A DNA stretch of 64,000 nucleotides from Rhodamnia argentea (Eukaryota > Streptophyta > Magnoliopsida > Myrtales > Myrtaceae). The translations under genes were made by a program, and so were the position numbers. Every line of letters starts with the position of its first letter. Position 1 is the first letter of the stretch. The DNA lies in NCBI RefSeq assembly GCF_020921035.1, contig NC_063157.1, positions 4,588,001-4,652,000 of the forward strand, written 5' to 3'. Shown here piece by piece: positions 29,975 to 41,097 of this stretch. The notes under the pieces were generated by a model. It was not told the origin of the DNA, searched no databases, and saw only the letters and a program-made list of their open reading frames with translations.

Positions 29975-31260
29975 AATTTAAATTGGAACTTCACTTTAAC
30001 TCTTTATCGCAAGGACGAAACGCCAAAATTCTGCAATAGACGTACTATAAATATTATGGAAGCTGCTTGTGGCCTATATGAAGATATGTCAGATCGAGAG
30101 CTACCCTATGAATTATATCCTCCTATTTCATTTCAATAAAAGAACATTATGCGGATCTGAGTCTTCTTCACTTCCACGTGTCTAATTCGCCGAAAATAAT
30201 TATTTAACGAAAAAAAATTTGCCCATAATTACTTAAAATTAGGAAACGGGACGGAGGAAATGGTTTTTCTCAAACATAGCAAGTCTTTTAGGGCGCGCGT
30301 GACAACATTTCTGGAGCAGAAATTCGTTTGGTTAAGTAACTTCATTTCTCTATTTTTGCATCATTTTTTTTTTACTCCAGAAGTATTTTTGAGCCACTTG
30401 AAAAGATAAAAAAAAAATCTTCTCTCCAGAAGTAGAAAAAAAAAATCAATTTTTGATCAGAAATTGATTTCTACAATAGAAGTGTTACCATGCACGCCAT
30501 GAGACACTTGCTTTTTCACCTTGTTCAATTATCAATCCGTCACACAATTTTAGCATGCCACCCAAAAAATAAAAAGCAACTATTTTTCTTGAATTTGCTT
30601 TTATCATGAAATTTTACGCTGAATAAACACATCCTAAAGATCATAATAAGCCCACGTGCGGGGATTGGGGCGATCCTGATGTATAGGGTAAAAACTCTAA
30701 ATGCCAACAAGCCTTCGAAATATATAATTTCGAGGTCAAAAGGCAGCATTGGAGGGAAACTAAATATAGTTGTCCTATATTTGGCATCATCTCCAATTAC
30801 TATAAAGCTACCCTCCTATTCTATTTTCACAAAAAAAAAAAAAGCACCTTAATTACATACAAAGCAATTCTCCTATATTATCATTGAATTCTCTTTCAAT
30901 CAGAATATCATTAAGAGATCGTCCATTAAGCAACGCGAAAGATATTCACGATAGAAACAGACAATCACATTGCCCAGAAAAAAAAAATCCCTTCTCAAGA
31001 TTGATCGAGTGTAACAATTACCAGATCATCAAACATGATTTCGATTGAATTTAGGTGGAGCTGGCCTCCCGTTATGATAACCTTAAAAAAAAAAGAAAAG
31101 GAAGAACAAAGAAAGAAATGATTGAATTTAGGTGGACCAAATATGATGACAAGACCATACTAGGGAGGGGCCCGCCATTCACATTGGCCTATTAACTACT
31201 GCACATCTATCTTTTTTCTTGCACATGCACATCACATGTTCAATCATTGCAAAGGAAATA
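29975..31260 (+). repeat. Inverted duplication, left copy
   Basis: Blocks 29975-30165 and 30900-31258 match the complement of 34862-35537 in the same order. Shared text includes AAGGACGAAACGCCAAAAT, GAAGCTGCTTGTGGCCT, GATTGATCGAGTGTAA and CACATTGGCCTATTAACTAC. Between the blocks this copy carries extra DNA, including a MITE (30292-30498). A short frame ending near 30137 may be the tail of a decayed gene, which I do not recognise. Confidence 0.6.
30292..30498. mobile_element. Small MITE with (G)GTAAC-type ends
   Basis: The left end GGCGCGCGTGACAACATTTC and the complemented right end GGCGTGCATGGTAACACTTC are terminal inverted repeats. Inner arms around AGAAATT also mirror. The end motif resembles that of the 1-kb elements at 5543 and 15576. 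Confidence 0.55.
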
Positions 31261-31555
31261 AGATGGTGTAGAGGAAGGTTGAGTCTCTAGAGCCAAAAGC
31301 ACTATGACAATATAACAGTAGTAATTATTGTTATCTAGTAATTATTGTTATCCACACAATCATATTATATATCATGTTTAATTTTTGTTCACTGCCCAAT
31401 CTTTTGGTGGACAAGAAGTTGGGACACGATTTACATCATTAGATGTTGCTGAAACTGAAATTTAATGACTCGTGCACCTTTATAAGGTCGGTCGATCTTT
31501 ATTGGGTTTGGCACCGAAAAGATTTTGTGCTTTTCGGCCATTTATTTTCAGTTAA

Positions 31556-31612
<57 letters not shown>

Positions 31613-33088
31613 AAATTGATCACTTCCATTGTGATGGGGTCTTCCTTTTGAGCATTCCCCATCTAAATTTTATTTTTGTCAATTTTAGGTTTCATTTATT
31701 TTGCAAAATATAAATAATTCGAAAAAAATATTTTTTTAAAAATAATTGCTTATATCACATTAAAAAATAGATGTACTAAAAAAATTTACACCGTCCACAT
31801 AAATAAATAACTATAAATTATTGTCAATAATGAAAACATTTTTCAACGGCCTCAGCTTCAACCTAACTTTTTCCTATTTAAGCCACTTCTTTCTTCATAT
31901 GAATATATGATAGTTACATCACTTGTTTTGAATAGTATAGCGAAGGTGGAGGAGGGTTTGAAAAGCTTGCCGGGATTAAATAAGAGGTCCAAGTTTAGCC
32001 AAGGTTTTGACCTAAGGCTCCGTTTTATTTTATGAAAATTGAATGATTTGAAAAAAAAAATCTAAAAATGATCAAGTGGGCAATTCCAGTGGATTGCAAT
32101 GCCCGGTAGCATGTGAGTGTTGCTGGCCCGCTGGGAACTCGTTGAGGTTTCTCGAGAATTCGCGATGGAAGTCGTCGAGTCTAAAAAGGAAAAATTTAGA
32201 CGTCCGGAAAGCCAAAGGCCCCGATGCGAGTGAATTGGTGAAGTGTTTTTATAGTGAGAGGACTAAGATTGTTAGCTGTTAGGATCATACCATGTTGCAA
32301 TTTTGGCGAATGGAACGGCCGGGGTCAGCGTTTTTAGGTTTTTGGCGGGTTCCACATGTAACCTAGAACCTACCAGTTGAGATAAGTTTCTTGTTTTTCA
32401 AAACATGAAATTTACCATATATATCTTGGACCAGTGTTGGTTCCGGAATTTACCTCGGTTCCACATGTATTTTTAATTGAATGATTGCAATGAATCACCA
32501 TCTTTAATAACCATCATTTGCTGCTACAATCTACTCGCTATAACTCATATTTGGACACACTAACATATATGAAACATTAACAAAATAAAAATCTCAACCG
32601 TAAGTATCGCCGGAAATAGAAGTTCTGAAAAGTGGTTCCATATCACACATTCATTGTCAAATGCTATGGAATATTGCGGGATCACGCAAAAACATACAAT
32701 AAGAAAAACACAAAAACTTGTTATAGATTTCGGGTTATGGAATCTCCCATTTGGAACAGGTTCCTCAATTTCTAGAACCCGATATAAACCTTGCATATCT
32801 GAAATTTTCTATCCTGAAATCATGCTCACTACTCGGAACGGGTAGTTAAAAATGAGAAATGACTAATGATTGGAAGTGGTTTGGGGAACGAATCAAATAT
32901 TCACAGACTGAGAGAGCTTAATGTTCAAATATCTTGCGGATCCCAAGAGGTTTTTCCTGATGGAATGCTCAGCCCAAAGCACGATCTAGGCTCATAAGGT
33001 TGGTACTGGCCCATAAGAAATTCGTCCAAACTCTCACTTTTATAAATTGTGGTTTTGTAACCTGCCATTAAGGGCTTATTTGCTTTTA
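31261..33088. other. AT-rich spacer
   Basis: No recognised gene. The stretch 32290-32845 shares motifs (GCTATAACTCAT, TTTGCTGCTA, AGAACC-type text) in inverted sense with the element at 42560-43117 and is probably a decayed relative. Confidence 0.4.
31559..31609. repeat. (AT)n microsatellite
   Basis: About 25 uninterrupted AT units are visible. Confidence 0.95.
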
Positions 33089-33934
33089 GGATAAATGCAC
33101 CAGAAGTTCTAAAATATTATCACAAAAGTGTAACTAAGTTCCACAACTTATTAAAAAATGCAATCAAGTCTTAAAATTTGTTAAATTGATTCAATCGAGT
33201 TTTTTTGTTTACTCCATTCAACTTGGCTAACGAAAAATACTGATGTGGCTTTTTTTTTTTTAATTCGTTCTCTTTCCTACATGGTTAAATTATGAAACAT
33301 TAGATCAAAATGACATCGTTTGATATAGATATAATTTTTACTACAAAATTTAGTTAAATTAATTAAAAAGAACAAACAAAAGAGAATCCAAGCAACGAGG
33401 GCTTCTAGCTCTCATTGTCACCCCCACCGCACCAACACATCACATGGAAGGGCCGGTGAGGGTAGGGAATGGACATAGCCGAAGGCCGCCATTGGCAGCC
33501 GACTCCCCATCTATGGCGGCCCTTGGCTAGGTCCGGGCAAGGCCTGCGATCCGGGCTGGGATTTGGTAACCCTTTTTAGCTGTCCCACACCCACATCGAT
33601 CCTTCCCGGCAATGGTGGGGGTGGCACTAGTAACCAGGTGGGGGTGGCACTAGTAACCAGGCGGCGATGGCCTATTTTTTTAATTTAGTTATTTTTTAAA
33701 TATAATTATATTAAAAATCAGATTGGATAAAAATTACGTCGTTTTGACTACTTAGAATAAAGAAAAAAAAAATCACGTCAACATTTTTCATCAGTCAAAT
33801 TGGACAAAATTAACAAAATGACTCGATTGAACCAATTTTGATAAGTTTTAGGACCAAATTATATTTTTTGCAAGTTTTAAGACTTTATCGTAATTTCGTA
33901 ACAAGTTTTGAAATTTTCAATGCACGTATCCCTT
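33089..33934. mobile_element. Long-TIR MITE, member 2 (probably Mutator-like)
   Basis: The left arm GGATAAATGCACCAGAAGTT and the complemented right arm AGGGATACGTGCATTGAAAA begin inverted repeats that stay alignable for about 160 bases (both contain 'ttcaatcgagt' near the inner end). The core (33400-33670) is GC-rich and contains a 23-base tandem duplication (GTGGGGGTGGCACTAGTAAC plus three bases, starting 33614 and 33637). No transposase frame is seen. Confidence 0.6.
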
Positions 33935-34861
33935 ACTTTTTATATAAAGACAAGTAAAATCTACTTTATTATTAACTTTTCCGAAATCCGAATTTACAAA
34001 AAAGTATGGAAAAGAATCGATGTACGTATCTACGTGTCAGCTATATAGTGTTTCACCTCTGAAAAAAAAAATTCAAAAAGTGTGTGCGACGCAAAATTTA
34101 ACTTTGGCAAAAATTAGTCCAACGTCCTCAGTGATCATAGAATGACAGAATTGGGTAAAGGTTCTGCATCTTTCTCGTGAAATAGGCAGGTAGCAATTCC
34201 AGCCTAAACTTTTCTTTTTGCCTATATTAGGCTCTATTTCTTTTACAAAAAATGAGTGATCATTAAACATTTTTCTAAAAATGATCGTCTGTGTCTCTTG
34301 AAATAATTACAAAATAAAAAATATTTTCATTACCTACGACAATTTATGTCTAAATATTTACGTAGACGATGAAAATATTTTTCGTTCATTTATTTTTTTA
34401 TAAGCGATCATTTTTCGGAAAAATATTTTCCAAATCACCCATTTACAACGAAGCTCCGTTTGTTTCGCGCAAAATTAGTGATTTAAAAAATTATTCGCCT
34501 AAAAATAATTACTTGTGTAACTTAAAATAATTAGTCAAAGAAAAATATTTTCATTATTCGCAGAAATATTCAAAAATAAATTGTTGCCGGGTAGTGAAAA
34601 CATGGCAAAATTACAAAAAAGTCATAAAACTATTGTATCTGTATTAATTCAGTCATAAATCTTTTTTTTTGCTAGTTAAGTCCTAAACCTTCTGCATTTG
34701 TTTTATTTCAGTCCATTTGGTCGGTCGGCGCCGACATTGACATTTTTTAATTATGTTATAATTTTTTTTTTTTCTTATTTTTGTTCTTTCAATTTTTCTT
34801 CATACTTGGCCGGCGAGCTGCGGCACCCGAGGGTCAACCTTCATTTACACCCACTTTCTCA
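33935..34861. other. AT-rich spacer with MITE debris
   Basis: No gene. 34240-34580 contains repeated 'aaaaatattttc' and 'ctccgtttgtttcgcg' blocks of MITE type, and 34600-34860 resembles one arm plus core of the long-TIR family. Confidence 0.4.
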
Positions 34862-35537
34862 TTTCTTTTGCAATGATTGAACGCGCATGTGCATGTCTAA
34901 ACAAAGATAGATGTGTAGTAGTTAATAGGCCAATGTGAATGGCCGGCCCTTTCGTAGTATGGTTCTGTCATCATATTTGGACCACCTAAATTCAATCTTT
35001 TCTTTTTTCTTTCTTCTTCCTTTCTTTTTAAGGTTATCCAATCGAAATCGCGCTTGATAATCTAGTAATTATTACACTCGATCAATCTTTTGAAGAGAGT
35101 TTTTGGGAACTGTGATTATCTCTTTCTATCATGAATGTCTTTTGCATCACCTAACACGCGACTTCTTAAGGACATTATGATATAAAGAGATTGTGATATT
35201 ATAGAGAAAATAATTTCCTCCTACTCGTTTTCTTAATTTTAAGTAAGTATGGGAATTTCTTTTTTGCTTTAAATTTTTTTTTTCATTAAATAATAATTTT
35301 CAGTAAACTAGATAGGTGAAAGTCAGGATGCCTAAAATTCTCATAAAGCTCTTTTATTCAAACCAAATAAGGGGGAGATGATTCGTAGGGTAGCCCTCGA
35401 TCTCAATGGATGATATATCTTTGGGCAGGCCACAAGCAGCTTCCGTGAATATTTGTAATACGTCCATTGCTCGATTTTGGCGTTTCGTCCTTTCGATGAA
35501 GAGATAAAATAAAATTTCAAATTTAAGACTCTGTTTG
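34862..35537 (-). repeat. Inverted duplication, right copy
   Basis: Read on the minus strand this follows the left copy (29975-31260) from CGAAAGGACGAAACGCCAAA down to TTCAATCATTGCAAAAGAAA, with substitutions and without the MITE found in the left copy. The two copies face each other across about 3.6 kb. The possible frame tail in this copy differs from the left copy, consistent with decay in both. Confidence 0.6.
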
Positions 35538-36321
35538 TTTCATGAAAAATAAATTTTAAAAAAAATTCGAATTTTTTGACATTTGGTTCACAAACAATAA
35601 ATTAGACGAGAAAAACAGGTGGCATTAGTGGAAAAAATACTTTCAAAAACAGGAAAAATGATTTTCTCTTTTTACCTCATTTTTTTTCATGCCCTTCTCG
35701 ACCTTCATTTTCTTTTTAATTGTTATTTTTTCTTCTTTTTTTCTTTTTTTTTTTTTTCCCTCTTCTTTGGCTGGTCACCGGCCACGGCGTCGGCCGGTGA
35801 CGGCTTAGGAAGAATGGAAAAAAAAAGAAAAGAAAAAAAAGAAAAACACCGATTTCCGCTCGGTGCTCAGATCCGGCCCGTTAAGTTTCTGTCCGGTCCT
35901 GTACGTCATTTACATCGAATGTGGTTCTTTCGATTCTCTCCCTTCCTTCGTCGAGATCAACCGCCGGTGAGAAAAAGCTCTGGTCGGGCTTGAAATCCCG
36001 GCGGGACCACCCAGCTCGCCCCCATGAAAGAGTCTACCGCTACTGGTCCAGCTCGGTCCGAGCTCCACTCGATCATCACCCCCCTTCGTACCTGAATCGT
36101 CTTCAAGGCGCGCCTCGAAAGAAGACTTTATATATATCATCTTCAAAATCATTCGTTACACTAACCAAGAAACAAGACCGATGTTATTGTACTGCCCCAT
36201 CACAAATGGATACATGGGAACGCCACCGGAACAAACATGGCGATTTCACGAGACTCGTGGTGATGCGCTAACCGCGAGGGTGAGCTAATGGAAAGAACGT
36301 AAAGAAAGATTGGATCTTTTA
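35538..36321. other. Spacer and 3' flank of F3H
   Basis: No recognised gene. It is T-rich at 35660-35760, with GGTCACCGGCCACGGCG-type GC-rich text at 35770-35810 resembling the cores of the long-TIR elements. The last 150 bases or so are the likely F3H 3' untranslated region. Confidence 0.45.
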
Positions 36322-38450
36322 TCAAGCTAGGATCTGCTCCAACGGCTTGGCCTCGAGCTTGGCCTTCTCCATGTCCTTGTGCTGCTGCTGCTGCTCCTTG
36401 GCCAGCTTCTTCAGCCGGGCGAGCTCCAGGTCCTTGCTCATCTTCTTCCTGTACATCTCCGCGAACGTCATCGGCTGCGGCAGGATCGCTTCCTCCCCTT
36501 CCCTCACCTTCAGCGGGTACACCACGGCCTCCGGGGCTGGGTTCTGGAACGTCGCTATGGAGAGGCGGCTGCAGTTGGAGTTCACCACCGCCTGGTGGTC
36601 CGCGTTCTTGAACCTGCCGTTGCTCAGAAACTGGGTGCAAGATTGGGTCAGCGGGAGGGTGATGGGCATGGTATGGTTCGCACGCCACATATTGGATAAA
36701 AGTCCTCTCAGATTTCTATTTCTCCTTTTAAGCCTTTTTGTTCTTTCTCTAACATCGAGATTGATTGGGTTTAGAAAATTTTCATCGAGTATTAGCATTT
36801 CTGACAAAGAAGAAGTATGTGCCGACATTTTTCATGGAGTCGTCAAATACGGAAGAGCGCCACATGTTCGATAGAAGTCCTCTTAGATTGCTTCTTTTTT
36901 CCCCACACCCCCAAGTGGTTTTTGTTCTTACTTTCAGGGGAGAGATGGGTTGGGTTAAGAATGAATTGTATTTGAAAGATGATATGGCAAGTTCCGAGAC
37001 AGACAGATAGATAAATACTCACATGACCATGATCGCCTAGGTTGACCACAAAAGCCCCTTCCACGGGCTGTACGGTGATCCAGCTCTTGCCGCCGTCTCT
37101 GGTGGCCTGGAGGCCACCCACCTGGTCCTGGAGCAAAAGGGTGATGGTTCCCGGGTCGGTGTGGCGCTTGAGCCCGAGCGTGAGGTCGGGTTGCGGGCAT
37201 TTGGGGTAGTAGTTGACCACCACCTTCTGGTCCATGTCCACACATGCCTTGGTCAGTGCCTCCTTCTCCAATCCCATTGCCTCTGAGAGGACCTCCAAGA
37301 GCTTGCAGGCGAGGCTCATGAGCTTCTCGCTGTACTGCTCCGTCACCGACCTCCACCCCTCCGGCTTGTCGGGCCATCGGGAGTAGTCTCGGGTTCGAAG
37401 CGGGTATGAGAAGTATGTCACTATTTCGCGCCAGTCCTGGACAGCTTCACCCTGGCCATGAGTCATTCCAGTTATGATTTGAGTTCAGTGGATGGGGCAA
37501 AAGCTAGTGAAAGGAGCTAACGTTTCTTGTTCCAGAAGTTAATTCGATTCCTACCATGCGAAGAAATTTAAAGGGACGCGTCATTGTCACCCCCTTAACG
37601 GGACACGTCAATTGTTGATTGATTTGGTTCATCACATTAATTATTGACTTTCAACCCTGCATGTTTGTGCTTTGCAATTATGGAGTTATGGATAATAGAA
37701 ACCACATAAGTCGTCCAACTAGTGAATAATCAATATTAACGAAAACAGAATTTTCTCCTCTTACCATTCTACAGTGGAAATCACACGTGATTTGTAGTAA
37801 AACATGGTTATAAACAACAATAACTTTCCTATGTTTGATCACTCCATATTATCTGAAATTTTAGGTCAATTATAGTCTGTGAAGCCAAACATGAGATGGC
37901 TCATATATCATGGGCTCATATCACTCCATAGTAAATGAAATTTAAGGTGAATTATGGTCTGTAAGGTGAAAACCGGTTCAGTAATTTCATGTACCGTGGG
38001 CTCATGTCGCAATGGTAAAATCTAGAAGAGAAACATGAGATTATATACCATTTTGGAGTGAGAGGACTAAATTAAAGAAACAAGGGCAATTACTTGGAGA
38101 TGGCTCGACACAATGAACCCTCCTTTCTTCCCGCCGGACATGTCGAACCGGAGCTTCTCCTCCGAGGGCAACGCGAAGAACTCGCGCGCAAGCCGGGTCA
38201 TGTCGGCGATTAGCCTGGCTTCGACCCCGTGGTCGACCACCTGGAAGACGCCCCAGTCCTCACACGCCGCCACGATCTTCCGGCAAATCTCCTCCCGGCG
38301 GCCGCCCGCCTCGTCGATCCCCGCCAGGGATATCACGGGGATCACGTTGCTGAACTGGTTGTAGGCCACCGTGGGGCGCTCGTCCTCGTCGCGGACGAAC
38401 TTGGACTGGAGGGTCTTCTCCCCCGCCAGCGCCGTGAGCGTCTTCGCCAT
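36322..38450 (-). CDS. F3H: Flavanone 3-hydroxylase (naringenin 3-dioxygenase)
   Basis: Three exons: 38450-38094, 37451-37023 and 36630-36322, joined at GT-AG introns in phase 0, giving 364 aa (family usual about 355-370). The start [15 protein letters not shown] fits the family N terminus, so I use the ATG at 38450 rather than an upstream in-frame codon. [32 protein letters not shown] and [13 protein letters not shown] are F3H signatures. Iron ligands are H216 and D218 (HTD) and H274 (NADHQAVV); R284 and S286 (RLS) bind 2-oxoglutarate. The enzyme hydroxylates C3 of naringenin and related flavanones to dihydroflavonols in the cytosol, feeding flavonol, anthocyanin and proanthocyanidin synthesis. 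The lysine-rich C terminus (about residues 332-364) is typical. The coding sequence is GC-rich against AT-rich introns. No other flavonoid gene is nearby. Confidence 0.97.
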
Positions 38451-38557
38451 CTCGGAGCAGGTCCCTTGACTGATCAAGCGTGTTGTGAAGCTTGCGAATT
38501 CTGTGTGGGTGTGTGGAGGATTGAGTTAGAGGGTGATTGAAGGAGAGGAAGGGGGGG

Positions 38558-38565
38558 TTTATAAG
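38558..38565 (-). promoter_or_regulatory. TATA box of F3H
   Basis: CTTATAAA on the minus strand lies about 108 bases before the ATG, a normal distance. ACCTACT (near 38611) and AACTACC (near 38642) upstream resemble the AC-rich sites bound by R2R3-MYB activators of flavonoid genes; on such short matches their function is only a guess. Confidence 0.55.
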
Positions 38566-39878
38566 ATGGTGGATGAGGTAAAGTGCGTGAAGCGAGGGGG
38601 CGGCAGCTCCACCTACTCGCATGGGCTCGTGCCTCTCGTTCCAACTACCCAATCCCAAGGTGCTCGAATGAACTTGTGGACCTCCTTCGTGAACCGTAGA
38701 TGGGGAATTTCCATTCATTTAGTATCATTCGGTACCCATCCAGAACTTCTTGGGCCTAGTATTTTTTGCCCGCCCCTATGTTTGGTAATATGCTTGAAAG
38801 GATTGCCTCGACCAGCACTCGCCGACCGACCACTTGCTAAGTATACTTTTCGGGGTCGAATTCGGAAAGGGTTAATTTTTGGCAGACCGGTTTGAATAGG
38901 TACTTTATTTGAATTTATTGTGATAAAGTTTGATTTATGGAAGAAAGGGCTAACATGGCATAAATCTCTTTTCATGGCAAGAATGGGTTATGTACCATTG
39001 GGGGAGGTGATGCTTTCAATGTTACAATGTGATCATCCATGATAAAAAAGAGAGTCAATCTTAGCTTAGTTGGTAAAGAACTCTTCCCGATCATTCGAAT
39101 CGAAACCCCCCCTTCCTTTCTTGCTGCGATTACCGATGGCTTCTGCTCATGTGGTAAGGAGAACAGTATTAGAGCCGATGGCTAATTTGATGGGCCCTCC
39201 GTTGTGATTTGCTTGGACCTCCATTATGCATACTGCGTCGGAACGGACATCTCCTCCTCTTTCATAATCAAAATAATCAAATTGTAATTACTGGTAGCCG
39301 CGCTTGCCAGTGGATTCTTCTCATCGTCGTTTTGATTGCACGAGAAAGTAGATGTCCTATTTGTGTGGCCACGGAACAAAAGCCGCAAACTACCCAGTAT
39401 CCAAAGACGCTGTTCGGAGCAACCAACGAAACAGTCCTAAGGAATTTGTCATGCGTTGACTTCACAGAGTCGGATAAGCAAAGCACGTGAGATTGGGAAG
39501 CGCATGCGCGAGCGCTGCAGCGGTGAGCGCACGCGATGTCCACCGATTCACCTTCCCTTCAAACGGGGGTCGTCCAACGGGATGCTTTGCTGATCGCACG
39601 GTCCGGTCACGGGTTAGGTCGTCCGTTGAATCGATTGCTCAAGACATCTCTTTTTCAACTGAGGAAAAATGAAATACCAGAAGATCCCGACAAAAGAGTG
39701 AGAATTAACATTAATTTACTCGAGAAGGACCGACGGTGTCACGGCCTTATTTCATACTAAGATATTCGTCTGTGGCCAACGATGAAGGAACTTTACAGGG
39801 CCGCAAGAACCGTGAGTGAGGATAAGCCGAAATTTTGCCTCCTTGTTTCTGGTTGTCGGGCAAATCAGCAGATGTCGG
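38566..39878. other. F3H upstream region and spacer
   Basis: No gene is recognised. It contains the F3H promoter and a tRNA-like or SINE-like segment at 39055-39200. Confidence 0.45.
39055..39200 (+). mobile_element. tRNA-derived SINE candidate
   Basis: TTAGCTTAGTTGG (39061-39073) matches the A box of an RNA polymerase III promoter, and ATTCGAATCG about 30 bases later resembles a B box. The flanks do not fold into a tRNA acceptor stem, so a tRNA gene is unlikely. No poly(A) tail or target duplication could be assigned, so this is a weak call. Confidence 0.3.
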
Positions 39879-40463
39879 GGAAAAGTACTAACAAAAAGTC
39901 TTAAACCTGTTGCAATGATTCCAATTCAATCATAAATATTTTAATGGGGTCAATTTAGTTCTAAACATTTTTCATTTGTGTCATTCATCCAGTCAATTGT
40001 GGTTGAAAAGCCCGACCGGCGACGACTTGGATCAATTTTACAGATTTTTTATACCTTTATTTTTTTTTTCTTCTTCTTTTTTTCAATTTGGTCGTTGAGG
40101 GCCACCGAGCCCTTGCAGAGGCTGCGAGGGCTCGAACCCTCACGGCCTGGGCAATGGCGGCCCTCGCGGTATTTGGCGACGGCATAGCAGGCCGGGCCAT
40201 CGCCGACCTTAATGAGAAGAAAAGAAGAAAAAAAGTGAAATAGTAAAAAATATTTTAAAATTGTAAAATTTGTTTACGTCGGCGCTAGTCGTGACACGTA
40301 GAATGGCTAGTGTCCATGTCAACAATATTCGGTCAATCTTGGATGAATGAACCGAATTGGCATAAATACAAAAAATTTAAGACTAAATTGGTTCAATTGA
40401 AAAGTTTAGGACTAAATTGATACAAATACAATGAGTTTAGGACTTTTTGGTATTCTTCTCGAT
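39879..40463. mobile_element. Long-TIR MITE, member 3 (probably Mutator-like)
   Basis: The left arm (AAAAGTACTAACAAAAAGTC, then 'ttaaac') and the complemented right arm (GAATACCAAAAAGTCCTAAA) are inverted repeats running over 100 bases. AGATGTCGG (39870-39878) and AGATATCGG (40464-40472) form a candidate 9-bp target duplication with one mismatch, the length typical of Mutator-like elements. The core (40090-40210) is GC-rich. Confidence 0.6.
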
Positions 40464-40520
40464 AGATATCGGATGGGTGATTGGAGTATCTTGCACTCTC
40501 CGATCGGTTGGGAGGATTAG

Positions 40521-41097
40521 GGTGCGTATAGTAACATTTTTGTTTCTGAAAACAATTTCTTTTCCTTAATATTTTTATTTATTTATATTTCCTGAAAAAT
40601 TTTCTGAGCGGAAGAACTCGTTTAGTAACTATACAAAATGTCTATTATTGGAATAGAAAAAAAAATATAAATTCATTTGGTATAATCCTTGAAAAAATAT
40701 GTTGACGATGGCGATCTGCGACGATGACCAGTGACCAGCGGCGTCGAATGGTAACCGAACACGATGGTGTTAATTGGCAAGTGGCGATGGTGATCAGCAA
40801 CTTGCAAGTGGCGGCAGTGGGGACTAGTAACTGGCGGGGGCGGTGAACTCGTGATTGTAAAGAAGAGCATTAAATTACATGAGTTTGTTTTCCTAAAAAT
40901 GACATTGTCTTTCTTTTTATTCTCGAAAAAAAGAAAGTTAATTCTTTTGCTTTTATTCTCTGACCACCGATCTGTTCTAAAAAAAAAAAAAATCAACTTG
41001 CATACACAAATGGATTTCTTTTTATTTATTTATTTTTCTGTTTCAAGGAACAAAAGAGAAGAAAAACAGAGAATCAAAAACGTTACCAAGTATGCTC
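40521..41097. mobile_element. TIR element of about 575 bases with GTAAC-type ends
   Basis: The left end GGTGCGTATAGTAACATTTT and the complemented right end GAGCATACTTGGTAACGTTT are terminal inverted repeats. Subterminal text around 'ttttgtttctg' also mirrors. The core (40690-40855) is GC-rich with GGCGATGGTGATCAGC-like text. The end motif groups it with 5543-6595 and 30292-30498. Confidence 0.55.

Noticed and set aside
30540-30749. Small membrane-protein-like frame
   Set aside because: The AT-rich intergenic context and lack of homology suggest chance hydrophobic codons.
39061-39135. A tRNA gene
   Set aside because: Only the promoter-like boxes fit; acceptor and anticodon stems do not form.
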